Part shown: positions 46,337 through 56,699 of the stretch, in pieces
Position numbering within the stretch: the stretch's first letter is position 1
Layout: each line of letters starts with the position of its first letter
Assembly (NCBI GenBank): GCA_003550325.1
Contig: QKWP01000580.1
Location: forward strand, 179,588 to 243,587
Reading direction: 5' to 3'
Length of the DNA stretch: 64,000 nucleotides
Origin: Gigaspora rosea
Taxonomy: Eukaryota > Glomeromycota > Glomeromycetes > Diversisporales > Gigasporaceae
Notes under the pieces: model-generated
Told to the model about the DNA's origin: nothing
What the model saw: the letters and a program-made list of their open reading frames with translations, nothing else
Database searches by the model: none
Translations under genes and position numbers: made by a program

Positions 46337-46421
<85 letters not shown>
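46337..46421. repeat. 85-base poly-T run
   Basis: An uninterrupted T run directly behind the stop of the plus-strand gene. On the minus strand it is poly-A. It could be a retroposed tail, slippage or an assembly effect. Confidence 0.95.
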
Positions 46422-46423
<2 letters not shown>

Positions 46424-47069
46424 TAGAGATATAATGCATAAGCAATTATATCAAGTAATAGATTTAAATAGATTTTTTTTTTATTAAAGATGCTGATACG
46501 GGTTGTGTTAGTAGGACATATAATGCTGAAACAAGGATACTGGTATATTGTATAACTAATGTAAATAAAAAATAGTATCAGTAAGTTGTGACAATGTCAT
46601 AGCAATAAACAGTATGCAGTATATTACGTGAAGGGAATAGAGTTGGAACCTTAGAACATTGACATTGAGAGGTTAATTGCATTAATAAAAAAAAAAGTAT
46701 GTGGTTAATACTCTAACTTCGGTTGAGGAATGTTCAAAGCGATCGGATTATCATGTTTTTACATGATAATCTGATCGGGGTCAGAAAATTTAATAATTAA
46801 GGCATTGCGTAAGAATCGGTAATACAAGAAAGTATACCGAATTAAGGTAATAATTAAATAACGATCGAATAAATAAGAAATTACATACATTCTTTTATAA
46901 ACTTCCATTGAAAGTCGTTCGTGTCCATCATTTGAGCTAGGTTTTTATTGATGAAAGTCACTTATTAACCCACAGTATCCATCCATTTTTTTTAATTTTT
47001 TTATAAGGATTAAATTTTGCTAATTGTCAAAAATTGGCAAATATGAACGTTCCAGACAGAACTTACTGG

Positions 47070-47332
47070 CTTGGATATTGTTATTAATATGGAATTGGAT
47101 GAAAACAAGGCATTCATATATTATCAAAAATCAGCAGACATGAATAATTCTAACGGAATGTATCAAGTTGGTTATTGTTATTATTTAGGAATCGAAATCG
47201 ATAAGCATAAAGCATTTACATATTATCTTAAGGTCTGCTGAGGCAGGTAATTCCATGGGGATTTGAAAAACTGCCATTTGTTACTATTATGGATTTGGCA
47301 TAGAAAATAGTGATAAATTTAATGAATGGAGT
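47070..47332 (+). pseudogene. Sel1-like repeat fragment
   Basis: Three decayed Sel1-like units: ELDENKAFIYYQKSADMNNS, then MYQVGYCYYLGIEIDKHKAF and TYYLK, then a broken unit ending YYYGFGIENSDKF. Sel1 repeats are about 36 residues and mediate protein contacts. At least one frame shift and one stop. It lies on the opposite strand to the Sel1 units of the transposase gene and is not part of it. No start codon or linked domain. The stretch 46422-47070 is otherwise gene-free, with one ATCGGATTATCATG hairpin near 46742. Confidence 0.7.
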
Positions 47333-47418
47333 TAATCAACAATTTAAGGATAATGCGATGTTTTGTAGTGTATATATATTTATGTAGCTAACTTTATTAA
47401 TTGATCTATTGTATCAAT

Positions 47419-47707
47419 TAGAGTGTCCAGACTCGTGTAATGGCATTTTAGATACATAAAATGCGTAGTAAATTTATTTTTTTTGGTGATATTTGTGCAA
47501 AATGCAATATTGCATAATACGTATCAACTTAATAAAAGCCAATGCACATAATATGTACCTTTTTGATCTAAATTTGCTTGTAATTATTTAAACAATGCGG
47601 TGTGGCATAGTAATATTTGCTAATTAATCCCTAATTTAATTGCACTGATATCGCATAATCAAAAAAATTTTTATTGCGGTTTAATTTGCACAAGTCTGGA
47701 CACTCTA
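47419..47707. mobile_element. 289-bp hAT-like MITE
   Basis: Perfect 8-bp duplication GTATCAAT (47411-47418, 47708-47715). Termini TAGAGTGTCCAGACTCGTG and, inverted, TAGAGTGTCCAGACTTGTG. Nested in the 8.6 kb transposon between its two genes. Confidence 0.95.
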
Positions 47708-48775
47708 GTATCAATCACATCAACTACTAGATTAATATTTAATTATGTATACTCATTAAACAAATTTCACAATAAGCTAATAATAGTAAAACGTATAATA
47801 TAATCTGATCAGAATAGATATCTCTATTAATTTTATTTTATTTTTGATAAATTTGAATCAATATGATAAATTTTCTTTATTTTTAACATTAATGTTTCGA
47901 ATAGTGAATTCTTTCGGAACATCATTAATTAGATAAAAAAGTTGTCGATTTTCGAAAGACAACATATCATAAACAACAGGATTGTTTTTGTTTCCTCCTC
48001 CCATAGTAGTACCCCCAAAAAATAGTCGAACCTAATGATAAATATATTAGATAATACATACATGCAAATATAATTTAGTTAAAGGGTTATATTACCTGAT
48101 TGTGATTTTTTTTTTCTATACTCGAGGTAGAAAAAATTTGCAAAGAGAGATCTTTTGCCTTTAATTGCTGCATAAATATAGGAATATGTTTTGCAAATAC
48201 ATGCATATATCGTGTGATATCCACCTTTCGATAAAGCCCAACATTTTGTGAAGAATTCATGTAACCCTGACTTGGACAGCAAAAGTCTCGAACCCAATTT
48301 TCCGCATAAACTTTATACTGATAGATTTCTTGATCTGAAAGTTTCGATTGTCATAAAACATTATACAAACGGTAAAATTCACGCCACAATTGTTCAATCT
48401 TATTTCCACGCACACCAGAAATGAACCGAGTTACTGGAAATTTTTCCAACATTTTTTTTTGTCTGAGCCTACTAACGAAGTCCAACTCCATTTGTTACTA
48501 GATTTAAAAAATTCGAATGTAATTGCAAGATCTTTGAATACCGCTTCAACAATGGGCTTGATTTGTTTCTCAAACTCTTTTTTTTTACGTAAATCACTAA
48601 ATAAACATTCCATTAAAACATCTGAAATGCGCAAAAGCAAATGTAGCTCATCAGGAATATAATTTTCCTGATAAATTGCTAGAAACAGGGTAGATTTTTT
48701 CTTACCTAATTAAAAAAAGATAATTTTTTATATACAAGTTAGTATTCGCTATATATATTACAGAAAAAAAAAAAC

Positions 48776-49485
48776 TAGTAGCACTTGTAGTCAAATTTGT
48801 CAATCCGACTAAGCTAATGTTTAAAAATTAGTTAGTCAACTATACCAAGTCGATTACCGTCTAGAGAAGCTACCAAGAGAAAAGCTTTATATTAGATTTT
48901 CCCTTGGCGGCACTTATATATGTCATGCTTGAAGTTAACGTTACAGCCTCAGACACCTGAAGCTACATTTGCCCAAAACTACCTGCTAATATATGCAAGA
49001 TGATCTAATTTCGGAGACTAATTTAGGGTGTTCTCAAGCATCTAAATTAATAGATCGACGCTCAATTTTCAATTAGTGAAAAATAGTTTAGCCGGTCAAG
49101 TGTGTTCATTATCGCGATGAAAAAAAAAGATAGTTGAGTCCATTTTTTTTTATCATAGAGTTGCACTAAATGGCTAAAATTTAATATCTGCGTTTCACAA
49201 CATGAATCTTTAGCAAAAGTGCTATAAGGATTACCCCAATTAATCATAGTACTTGTGCACAACCTCGATTATTAGCTAATCAGATTGAGAAAGATGCTTG
49301 AGAACACCCTTAGTCAGGTGCGACTTTAGATAAGTGTCAACTTCAGGCACAACATATACCGGTACATGACCAAGCCCGAATTGGTTAAACTAAATTAATT
49401 TTTAAAAAATCAGCTTAAAAAAAATCAGCTTAAATTAATAAAATTGATTTTATTAACTAATAACAAATCGACTACAGTCACTACA
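48776..49485. mobile_element. nested inverted-repeat element in the transposase gene
   Basis: Left AGTAGCACTTGTAGTCAAAT and inverted right AGTGACTGTAGTCGATTTG pair, and the pairing continues for over 100 bases including CTTGAAGTTAACG / GTCAACTTCAGG. A second MITE occupies its centre. It separates the CLYCNC and DELH exons of the transposase gene. Confidence 0.65.
49023..49312. mobile_element. 290-bp MITE with TTAGGGTGTTCTCAAGCATC termini
   Basis: Left TTAGGGTGTTCTCAAGCATC and inverted right TAAGGGTGTTCTCAAGCATC match at all but two bases. No clean target duplication. The open frame at 49062-49262 lies inside it. Confidence 0.8.
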
Positions 49486-51551
49486 CTAAATAAATCTTAC
49501 ATAGATAATAAATATAATATTACATTTGGAATTCCCAGTGTTAGCCCAGACTTGATCCATATCCCATCGAGATGCTGCATCGCAATTACAATATAGACAA
49601 AAATGGTCAGAGTTTGGAGCATTTAGTCCCATTATTATGTACATGAACTTCCAATCTCCGCAAAAATACAATTCTACTGGCCAACGAATACCATTAGAAT
49701 CAAAAAAACTGTTATTTTGAAGATCCAGAAGCACATCTTCAAATATTCGTCCAATCTTCGCCAACGTGTCAATTTTTCTTTTCCAATATACAAACAAATG
49801 CTTAAATACCAAATAATTAAAACTCTCATTGCAGAATTAAACAGTGGACAGTAAAAATTTTTATAAACTTACCAATATTGATGGTCAGGTTTTAAAACCT
49901 TTTTACCTTCATTTAAAAGACAAATAGTCATTATCACATGGTTTTGTTTGCGACCTACATTATGACCATCGCCCCCAAGTTTTAATTTAATTGTATCTCC
50001 TGGAATAAGAACAGGAGGAGAAGATTGTTGCCAAATAGGAAAAAGAATATTTAATAGAGATTTTATAGATCTATAAGTGCCATTTCTGATTTCTGATTGT
50101 TCATCAGTACTGAATGTTTCAATTCCAATTTTTTCATTCATTATGCTTGTTATTTCAGTTCTTCGTACTGCAACCTGATGTTCTCGAATGAGTTGAGGCA
50201 CAATAGCTGCCAATCGACAATAGGAATCTCGAGATATCAAAGATTCATCGCATGCTTGAACAATTGCATCTAATTCAGAAAGCTTCATCCCTATATCAAG
50301 AGGCTGGTAATTTAAATTAATAATTTTATGATTAATGTCAAATTGAATATTATGCACGCGAACAGCAGACTGATAATTGTTCGTAACCAATTGATATTGC
50401 GCAATTATCATTGAGAGTCCTTTCTCTGCATCTTTCCCGAAGGCAACAAGTCGTTTATGTTGCCCCGATATCAATTGTACGCTTGAAAGAGGTCGTTTTT
50501 TATTGTTCTTATTAAATGCTGCAGGTGTGAAAGTTGTTTCAATATTTGATTATTCATCTGGGTGCTTATTACTAGCAGATTTCATATACCATTCAAACAC
50601 TTTTTTTTTTCATCTTTAGAAACCCCTATACCATTTTGATAACAGTGTCCAACATTCAGTTTTCCATTAGAATTTCCGCCCTCAGCAGATTTCAAGTACC
50701 AACCAAATGCCTTTTTCTCATCTTTAGAAACACCTATTCCATATTGGTAACAATTCCCAACACTTAATTGTCCATTAGTATTTCCACTTCCAGCGGATTT
50801 CAAATACCATTCAAATGCCTTTTTGCTATCTTTTGAAACGCCTATTCCCTTTTTGTAACAATGTCCAACACTTAATTGTCCAGTAGAATTTCCATACTCA
50901 GTGGATTTTAAGTGCCATTCGAATGCCTTCTTATCTTCAAGTGTACATATGTTACTTTGAAAACAACTATCGAGATATTCATTAGTTTCATTAGTATTTT
51001 CACTTTCAGTATACATTTCATCGGAATTACAAACTAAATTTGATCCATATTTCCGTTTTTTAGAAGAATTTCTATCGAATGCTATTAGCTCATTATAATG
51101 TTGTTGACACAGTTGGTCATCTAATTTGAGTCCTGCTTTTAAACTTGGAGCGGCTTGACTCTCCATAGCTTTAGGTAAAAGATCTGGCGTTAGTCTGCGA
51201 AACTTTTCTTCAAGGTTGTTCTTGCCACATATCTTACATGGCCCTTTATTTTTCGCGATAAACCCCTTGGCATCGTCACGAGTAAAAGTTATACCTATTC
51301 TAGGATCTTTTTAGGATCTTTGAAGCTGAGGTCTTGTTGAATGTAAGCACAAAATTTCGTACCACAATATTGAAAAAAAAATTTTAGGGGCTTCGAAAAA
51401 GGAAGTATCACTTTTTATTATTACGTTAAACAAATCGACCAATCAGAGGACGAATTCTCAATAATCACGTGGAAACAGATCCGCCCATATGACGTACTGT
51501 ACGTACTGTACGCTAAAATTTTTCAGGTATCATATAAATGACACATCACTA

Positions 51552-51654
51552 GTTAGAACAAACTTAAAAATCATGATATGATTTAAAGCAACCAAACATA
51601 AGATTATGCTCATATCTTTTTTTAACAACCGGGAGACTGAATGTAAAACCTTTT
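51552..51654 (-). repeat. repeat family A, minus copy, middle segment
   Basis: Continues the copy from 42931 (GATATGATTTAAAGCAACC, CGGGAGACTGAATGTAAAACC) until the LINE insertion. Confidence 0.85.
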
Positions 51655-52522
51655 AGCCAAACAGATCATGTAGGCTGGATTAAAGAAATGTGGACTATTA
51701 ATAGAAAGAAGGATGTGGTCTGAAGGCTAAAACTTAGGGCACTTCCTTTAGGGTATCGACTAGTACATATCAATCAGGAAGAAAATGAGGAATGTCCTGC
51801 ATGCCCTGGAGAAATACAAACCCCGTTACACTTCGCCCTGGAGTGTAAAATTAGTAAAATGATAAGGTCCGAAGCATACAAACATCTGATAATATCAAAT
51901 GAGGATGGACCTAGGGATTGGAACCGTTTAACCGTTTAAAAATTGCTCTATAGTTCCGGGCAGAATTATTTTGGTCGTGGGCCGGAATTATTTTAATGCC
52001 GGCCAAATTAAACGGTTAAAAGGTTAAAAGATTAAATGATTAAGAAAAATTTTAGGCGGTTCCAATCCCTAGATGGACCCCCGAAGTTATGAGATGAAAT
52101 TTTTTCTGCTACGAACATTGAAGAGCCTGCCAAACGTAAAGCAGCTATATGGCTGCATATCACCTGTCTATATGAGATCTGGTGTTGGCACGCCCAGGTC
52201 AAATGGGACAGAAATGGATACCAGAATAAATACTACCTGATATAGTCCAGATGAGAATTAGTAAGGAGTTAAAGGTTCTGAAAGCTTTACAAAAGGAGGG
52301 ACATAACAGTTTAAAGAAGGTAACGAAGTATCTTTATCTGAGCTTTCTCAGATAGATTTTAGGGCAGATAAGAAGGACTTGACCCGGAATAAAGATGTAA
52401 ATAGTCCGATAGTCTATTTTTAATAAATATAATTTTGTATTAGGTGTCAGTCAGTAAATTATTAATAAAGTACGCCTAAATGGCGTCCTCTTCGGAGGTT
52501 TGTTAAAAAAAAAAAAAAAAAA
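51655..52522 (+). mobile_element. 5'-truncated LINE with poly-A tail
   Basis: Target duplication AATGTAAAACCTTTT (51640-51654) is repeated after an A run that ends at about 52522. The C-terminal coding part reads LRALPLGYRLVHINQ, EECPACPGEIQTPLHFALEC (a CxxC...HxxxxC domain found at the C-end of LINE polyproteins) and AIWLHITCLYEIWC before the stop. The frame has an early stop and is split by a MITE. A 3' UTR ending CGTCCTCTTCGGAGG precedes the tail. Confidence 0.88.
51912..52071. mobile_element. hAT-like MITE TAGGGATTGGAACC, copy 2
   Basis: Perfect 8-bp duplication GATGGACC (51904-51911, 52072-52079). Near-identical to 39605-39760. Inserted in the LINE coding sequence, so younger than the LINE. 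Confidence 0.95.
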
Positions 52523-52740
52523 ATGTAAAACCTTTTTTAAATATATGAGTAGTCAATATAAATTAATCAATTTTTTATAATAAGAGCTTTAAACAATAAT
52601 AGACGTAATCAAATTTGAAAAAAATTTATTAAATAAATAAAAATATTAATCGAGTTTGGTCAAGTTTTTGTTAAACTATCTCTGTTCGAAGTTCTATAAA
52701 ATTTATTGAGCGAATTGCTTGGCTTCTATTAACTAATTCG
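52523..52740 (-). repeat. repeat family A, minus copy, last segment
   Basis: Resumes at ATGTAAAACCTTTTTTAAAT and ends ATTCGCTATATGCAATATTT, the end next to the kinase unit. The same A end adjoins kinase copy 1 at 16076. Confidence 0.85.
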
Positions 52741-53138
52741 CTATATGCAATATTTCAATATACAGTAATAAGCATTTTAGTAAAACTGATCAACGGGCCT
52801 AAGGTTAATGAAATATTCCTGGTACGTGAAGAGCACTTCAAGTACATTAGGGTTGCATATTAATCTACGTGCTGAGTAAATTATATTTCTCGTTATATAA
52901 GCACGTACGTACGCACTAATCAAAATCCAGAATTGATAATACACAGACATCGGGTGTACCATCGCTTCGTAATGCACATCGTGACAGCAATTATAAAGGA
53001 TCATTTAATTTGTGCCGTATATGAGCATTGATGACATTTTTATTCTCCGAAAACAATGAAGATATTCAAAAGGTACTTATGTTTTATAAATATTAAACCT
53101 TATAATAACACGTCTATACAATATATTAGTATCAATCA

Positions 53139-54037
53139 TGAAGAAAATAAATGAAATGTTGCACGATGTCACTAAACACAATACACCATGGATACTTTAC
53201 GATGAATTCATAAATATCAACAAAATCGATCGAGGCGGGTACTCAATCATTTCCAAAGCAAAATGAATACGTGATCCTAAACCATTAGATGTTATTCTCA
53301 AAATATTTGGTAATGAAAATCATTTTGCAAATGAGGTGTATTTACTTCATCTTTTTCATAATTTTTTGTTTTAAAAACTAAACGCATACAACAATATCCG
53401 ACATAAAAATTCTTCAATATATTACGGCATATCAGAAAATGAAGAAAAAAAATATCATCATTCTAAAACATATACAAATAGGATCCTTTAAAAAGAATTT
53501 TAAGAAAATTACACAACAAAATCTGTTCAACAAATTAACCCTTTTACATAACATAATTCTCGATCTTAAAACCATTCACGACAATGGAATCTTACATAAA
53601 GACATTCATCCTGACAATATTCTTCTTGAAGACCTAACCAACGCCCAAATCATTGACTTTGGCTTATTCTCTTCATTCGACGAAATCGAAGATGATGAAA
53701 TTGGGGTATCATCCCATATATCCCTCCAGAAGTTTTACAAGGTCAAAAATACACACCAGCATCTAATATTTTAAGTCTCGGGGTCGTCATAGTGGAGACA
53801 CTCACTGGACAATATCCGTTCAGTGATAGTAACAATGCTGTCGAATTTGGATTAAAATTATGCAATGACTCGTGGCCAAACTATATATCAAAACCTTTTT
53901 ATCATCATGTTGATTTAGCATACCAATGTATAAATCTTGATCCAGCGAAACGACCGACAATCAATGATATTTGAATAATATGAAAGTTCAAATCAATTCA
54001 TTATCTGTTTTAAAACCCGGATCCAATCACCAGTGAC
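53139..54037 (+). pseudogene. protein kinase pseudogene, copy 2 (best)
   Basis: ATG 53139 opens MKKINEMLHDVTKHNTPW. A glycine-rich loop IDRGGYSIISKAK follows, then a stop, then the VAIK-like LDVILKIFGNENHF. An intron-like segment follows (GTGTATTTACTTCATC), then ISENEE, LTLLHNIILDLKTIH, the catalytic loop HKDIHPDNILLEDL (about 53595-53635), DFGL (about 53660), ILSLGVVI-like and ETLTGQYPFSDSN (about 53795), QCINLDPAKRPTINDI, and after one base shift LNNMKVQINSLSVLKPGSNH to a stop near 54037. It matches the TKL-like kinases expanded in Glomeromycotina, but lacks their long N-terminal region. At least one stop and three frame shifts make it inactive. The catalytic Asp, Asn and DFG remain. Confidence 0.85.
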
Positions 54038-54949
54038 GAGACTTACGGATTCTTTATAATAATTTTATTAGAAAATAAATTAACAGATATCTCTAATTGG
54101 CAAAATCAACCATAGAAACCCATCTTTTACTATGTTTAATATATTATGAACTTTCAAACATTGGTAATGCAAAATGAATTACTTTATATGTCATATTTCA
54201 AATAATTACTAGTAGAACAAGCTGTTTAAACCCATAAGCACAAGTTTAGAAGTTTAATTACCATTTTGTAATAGTAATGTTGTATGATATTATATTTTAT
54301 AGTAGCATTCTCTATTTTAAGTTTATTTATGCAAACGGGACAAATATCCCCATTAGCTCACTTTGTCACATTAATAAATAATAAGGATATTCAATATATG
54401 TCCTACCATATTTTGTTTCAACACGTTATTCTAGTCAACCAAATTTCGTTTTAACACAAAATCATCTACAATTTTGCTGGTACATAATTTGCGGCTATTC
54501 GAATTTATAATCAGTGGCATAAAAGATAATTTTCACTGTTTTAGTGAATTGACAGGATTACGAAAATTTTGAGAACCTATTAGTAAGTTTCATTGCTATG
54601 TACAGTACATTTTTTTAAAGTACTGCCCAAATTAATCTTAACCCAGGCATAACTTTAGACAATGCTTAACGCCAGCGACTTCGAGATTTTATTGTAATTA
54701 AACGTAAAATCTTTTTATTTTTTACTAATTAAAAAATTGAAGACAATTTCAAAAATTATCTAAATTAAATTTGTTTATTGTTCAAAAAAATGGTAAAGAA
54801 TATTTTAATAATCCGCTTTTGTTCAGTATAAAGTTAATGATATAACAATATATTTGAACCTTAAATTTTTATTATACGTATTAATCTTATTTTACCCCTC
54901 AAAGATAAATATATCATAGAAAATTTTTAACCAACGTTTAGGAAAAAAC
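54038..54949. other. downstream flank of the kinase unit
   Basis: Matches 14311-14880 inverted (GACGAGACTTACGGATTC-type, TTTATGCAAACGGGACAAATA, ACTTTGTCACATT) plus an insertion at about 54420-54770 that copy 1 lacks. No gene. Confidence 0.7.
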
Positions 54950-55050
54950 TGTAAGTAATAGTTATATCCTGGGCAGTTTCGTATAATCGGAAATGAAATT
55001 TCTGTTGATACACAACTGCCCAGGACATAATTATTACTTATAATCATTAC
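54950..55050. mobile_element. short palindromic MITE, second copy
   Basis: TAAGTAATAG... to ATTATTACTTA, with TCCTGGGCAGTTTCG pairing to CAACTGCCCAGGA. Inverted homologue of 14206-14310. Confidence 0.75.
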
Positions 55051-55069
55051 ACAAAAAGATGATCACTAG

Positions 55070-55690
55070 TGGAATAATAATTATAAAAATTAGCGCCATC
55101 TTGGTTATCACCGAAAATTTGATAAAGCCTGTTGGGCAAATAGCAGTTCGTCATGTGCCATTTGTTTGAAATTCATATTTGTCTCTGTTGGGTTGGGCCT
55201 ACTTTTAATAATTGTTGGGGCGCTTAAAATTTAGTATGTTTATTGAACTAACGCAAAAATAGATATATTCGGTGGATGGCTAAAGCCAGGTGCGTTTATA
55301 TGTTTTTGATTATTTAATTAAAATTAGGGTAAGGGTTAGTTAGGGGTTAGGTTTAGGGCTTGTCTTATAAGGAAAATTGTCTTCCCGACATTTTTTATTA
55401 ATGCTCCTGGACAGGTTTAGACACTCGTTTTTTATATTTTCGGCGTTTTTCACTTTTTTTCTTTGTTTTTGTCTCGTCGGGCTGATCCATAAAGATCAAA
55501 TTTTACGATTTGATTGGCTTTCTATCACGTGAACGCACCTGGCTTTAGACGACCCCTATATTCGGTAATATATGCTATACGCCTGTTATTTGTTCCTTAT
55601 TTTTTGTTTAGTATGACGTATTCTAAATTATCCGAAAATACGCGTACAGTATTTACCAGTTTTTAAAATAGGATAATTAAAATAATAATA
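55070..55690 (+). repeat. repeat family B, right-end fragment
   Basis: Matches 25610-26160: AATTAGCGCCATCTTGGTTA, TTGGGTTGGGCCTAC, TTATCCGAAAATACGCGTA. Interrupted by the MITE at 55273. Confidence 0.8.
55273..55556. mobile_element. Mutator-like MITE, 284 bp
   Basis: 9-bp duplication TATATTCGG (55264-55272, 55557-55565). Termini TGGATGGCTAAAGCCAGG and, inverted, GGGGTCGTCTAAAGCCAGG. Interior with GGGTTAGTTAGGGG and GTCGGGCTGATCC shared with 22399-22666 and 62412-63258. Confidence 0.85.
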
Positions 55691-55848
55691 CCCTGCCTTA
55701 CTATTTGTTGTTCATGCCTACCTTCATTATAATTTCCCACGAGATCATATCATGACCGGGAATCTTCCATGGGAAGATTCCCGGTCACAAATAATCACGT
55801 GAAAATTATAATGAAGGTAGGCATGAACAACGTAAGTCAGAGTATTAC
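55684..55848. repeat. 165-bp palindrome
   Basis: Arms of about 75 bases (GTTGTTCATGCCTACCTTCA) meet at CTTCCATGGGAAG. Arms are unique in the window. Confidence 0.9.
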
Positions 55849-55988
55849 TCATGAATTTCCTGGGAGCTTAAAATTACAGCAGAGATTTCCGATGATCATA
55901 TGATGCAGATGACCCTTCGGGCCATCTGTATCCTATGATCATCGGGAATCTCTGCTGTAATTTTTAAGCTCCCAGGAAATTAATAATA
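55845..55988. repeat. 144-bp palindrome abutting the previous one
   Basis: Arms of about 62 bases (ATTTCCTGGGAGCTTAAAAT) meet at ACCCTTCGGGCC. Unrelated in sequence to its neighbour. Confidence 0.9.
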
Positions 55989-56279
55989 CGAAAATTCTAA
56001 CTAAACACTAGTGTATGGAACGTGGGTATTAATTAAATGATTTACAAATCAGAATTACATATAAATCGTAACCCCAAAATTTTCTGATTTGAAGATAGGG
56101 TAGGTGTTAGCTTAAAATTGAAAAGTTTATAGTTTATACTAAAATTTGACAAGGAATATTTTTTGTTAGAACCCCGAAATAGGTTTTTATCAGGATTTTG
56201 AGTAGGGATGGGTTCGGTCGATCGATTTTGGTCAACCGTTTTATGACCGTTAGCCGTATCTTGTGATCCAGTAATCCAA
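55989..56279. other. gene-free stretch
   Basis: No frame or repeat clearly supported; a decayed form of the module near 56150-56175 (AAAATTTGACAAGG, TTTGTTAGAAC). Confidence 0.45.
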
Positions 56280-56600
56280 ATCCGATGATTTTGTTACTAA
56301 AAAATATTTTTAATAAAAACTTTTATAATCTTATTAATTACTTTAATTATAATAAGAAAAAATTTTACTATCTTGCTATTAATCTTTTTGAAGTTTTTGA
56401 ACTTTGTTACGCGAAAGGTTGACATCCGGTGCCGCATCGGAAGTGATTTGCAGCTCCCGAATTTTCTTGACATAAGGATACCTCACTTTGTGTCCGGTTC
56501 CATATAATCAATCGCGTATATGCGTATATGCATCTTTTTGTTACACTGAAGACAAATTTAGGCTGTGATTTAATTTTTTACATAATAAGTAATTACTTTC
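56280..56600. repeat. dispersed repeat family D, copy 2
   Basis: Same orientation as 39780-40040 and less decayed. The open frame at 56528-56857 begins in it and is not conserved. Confidence 0.7.
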
Positions 56601-56699
56601 CCACAATGTTTATGGCTTCTTTTTCCACTTTAAGTAATTATTCTCGCTCGGATTCTTTTATATATAACATTTTCTTTATTAAACATTTAAACATTATGA

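Larger units (their letters stand above)
47858..51300 (-). pseudogene. zinc-finger / Sel1 / DDE-transposase-like gene
   Basis: Minus-strand gene in parts. About 51170-51290: CKICG followed after about 45 residues by CQQHY, a zinc-binding pattern. 50582-51000: three full and one partial Sel1-like units with KKAFEWYLKSA and GHCYKKGIGVSKD. 49869-50474: VQLISGQHKRLVAFGKDAEK to GGDGHNVGRKQNHVIMTICL, then a GTAAGT intron. 49486-49812: FCGDWKFMYIIMGLNAPNS and CLYCNC. 48431-48690: YIPDELHLLLRISDVLMECL and KWSWTSLVG. 48100-48420: GVRGNKIEQLWREFYRLYN to IEKKNHNQ, joined by a clean intron (GTAATATAAC to ATCATTAG) to VRLFFGGTTMGGG, ending at 47858. The spaced D, D and E suggest a DDE transposase with some likeness to RAG1/Transib-type catalytic blocks; this is inference. 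Lesions: shifts in A runs near 50600 and 48455, stops near 50555 and 48355, and a nested element at 48776-49485. Confidence 0.7.
42932..51551. mobile_element. 8.6 kb hAT-like DNA transposon with two genes
   Basis: The flanks carry a perfect 8-bp duplication GTTAGAAC (42924-42931, 51552-51559). The ends are TAGTGATGTGCC and, inverted, TAGTGATGTGTC. Uninterrupted A copies (for example near 28260) give the empty site GGTTAGAACTAAAC. Inside: a left part with inverted GTACTGTACGTACTGTAC motifs (42940-42990 and 45050-45080), a hairpin array, a plus-strand gene (45.3-46.3 kb), a Sel1 fragment, a nested MITE, and a long minus-strand transposase-like gene (47.9-51.3 kb). The superfamily is set by termini and duplication length only; the transposase is not a textbook hAT one. 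Confidence 0.82.

Noticed and set aside
49062-49262. 66-residue frame on the minus strand
   Set aside because: It lies wholly in a MITE nested in the transposase gene and does not fit the transposase blocks.
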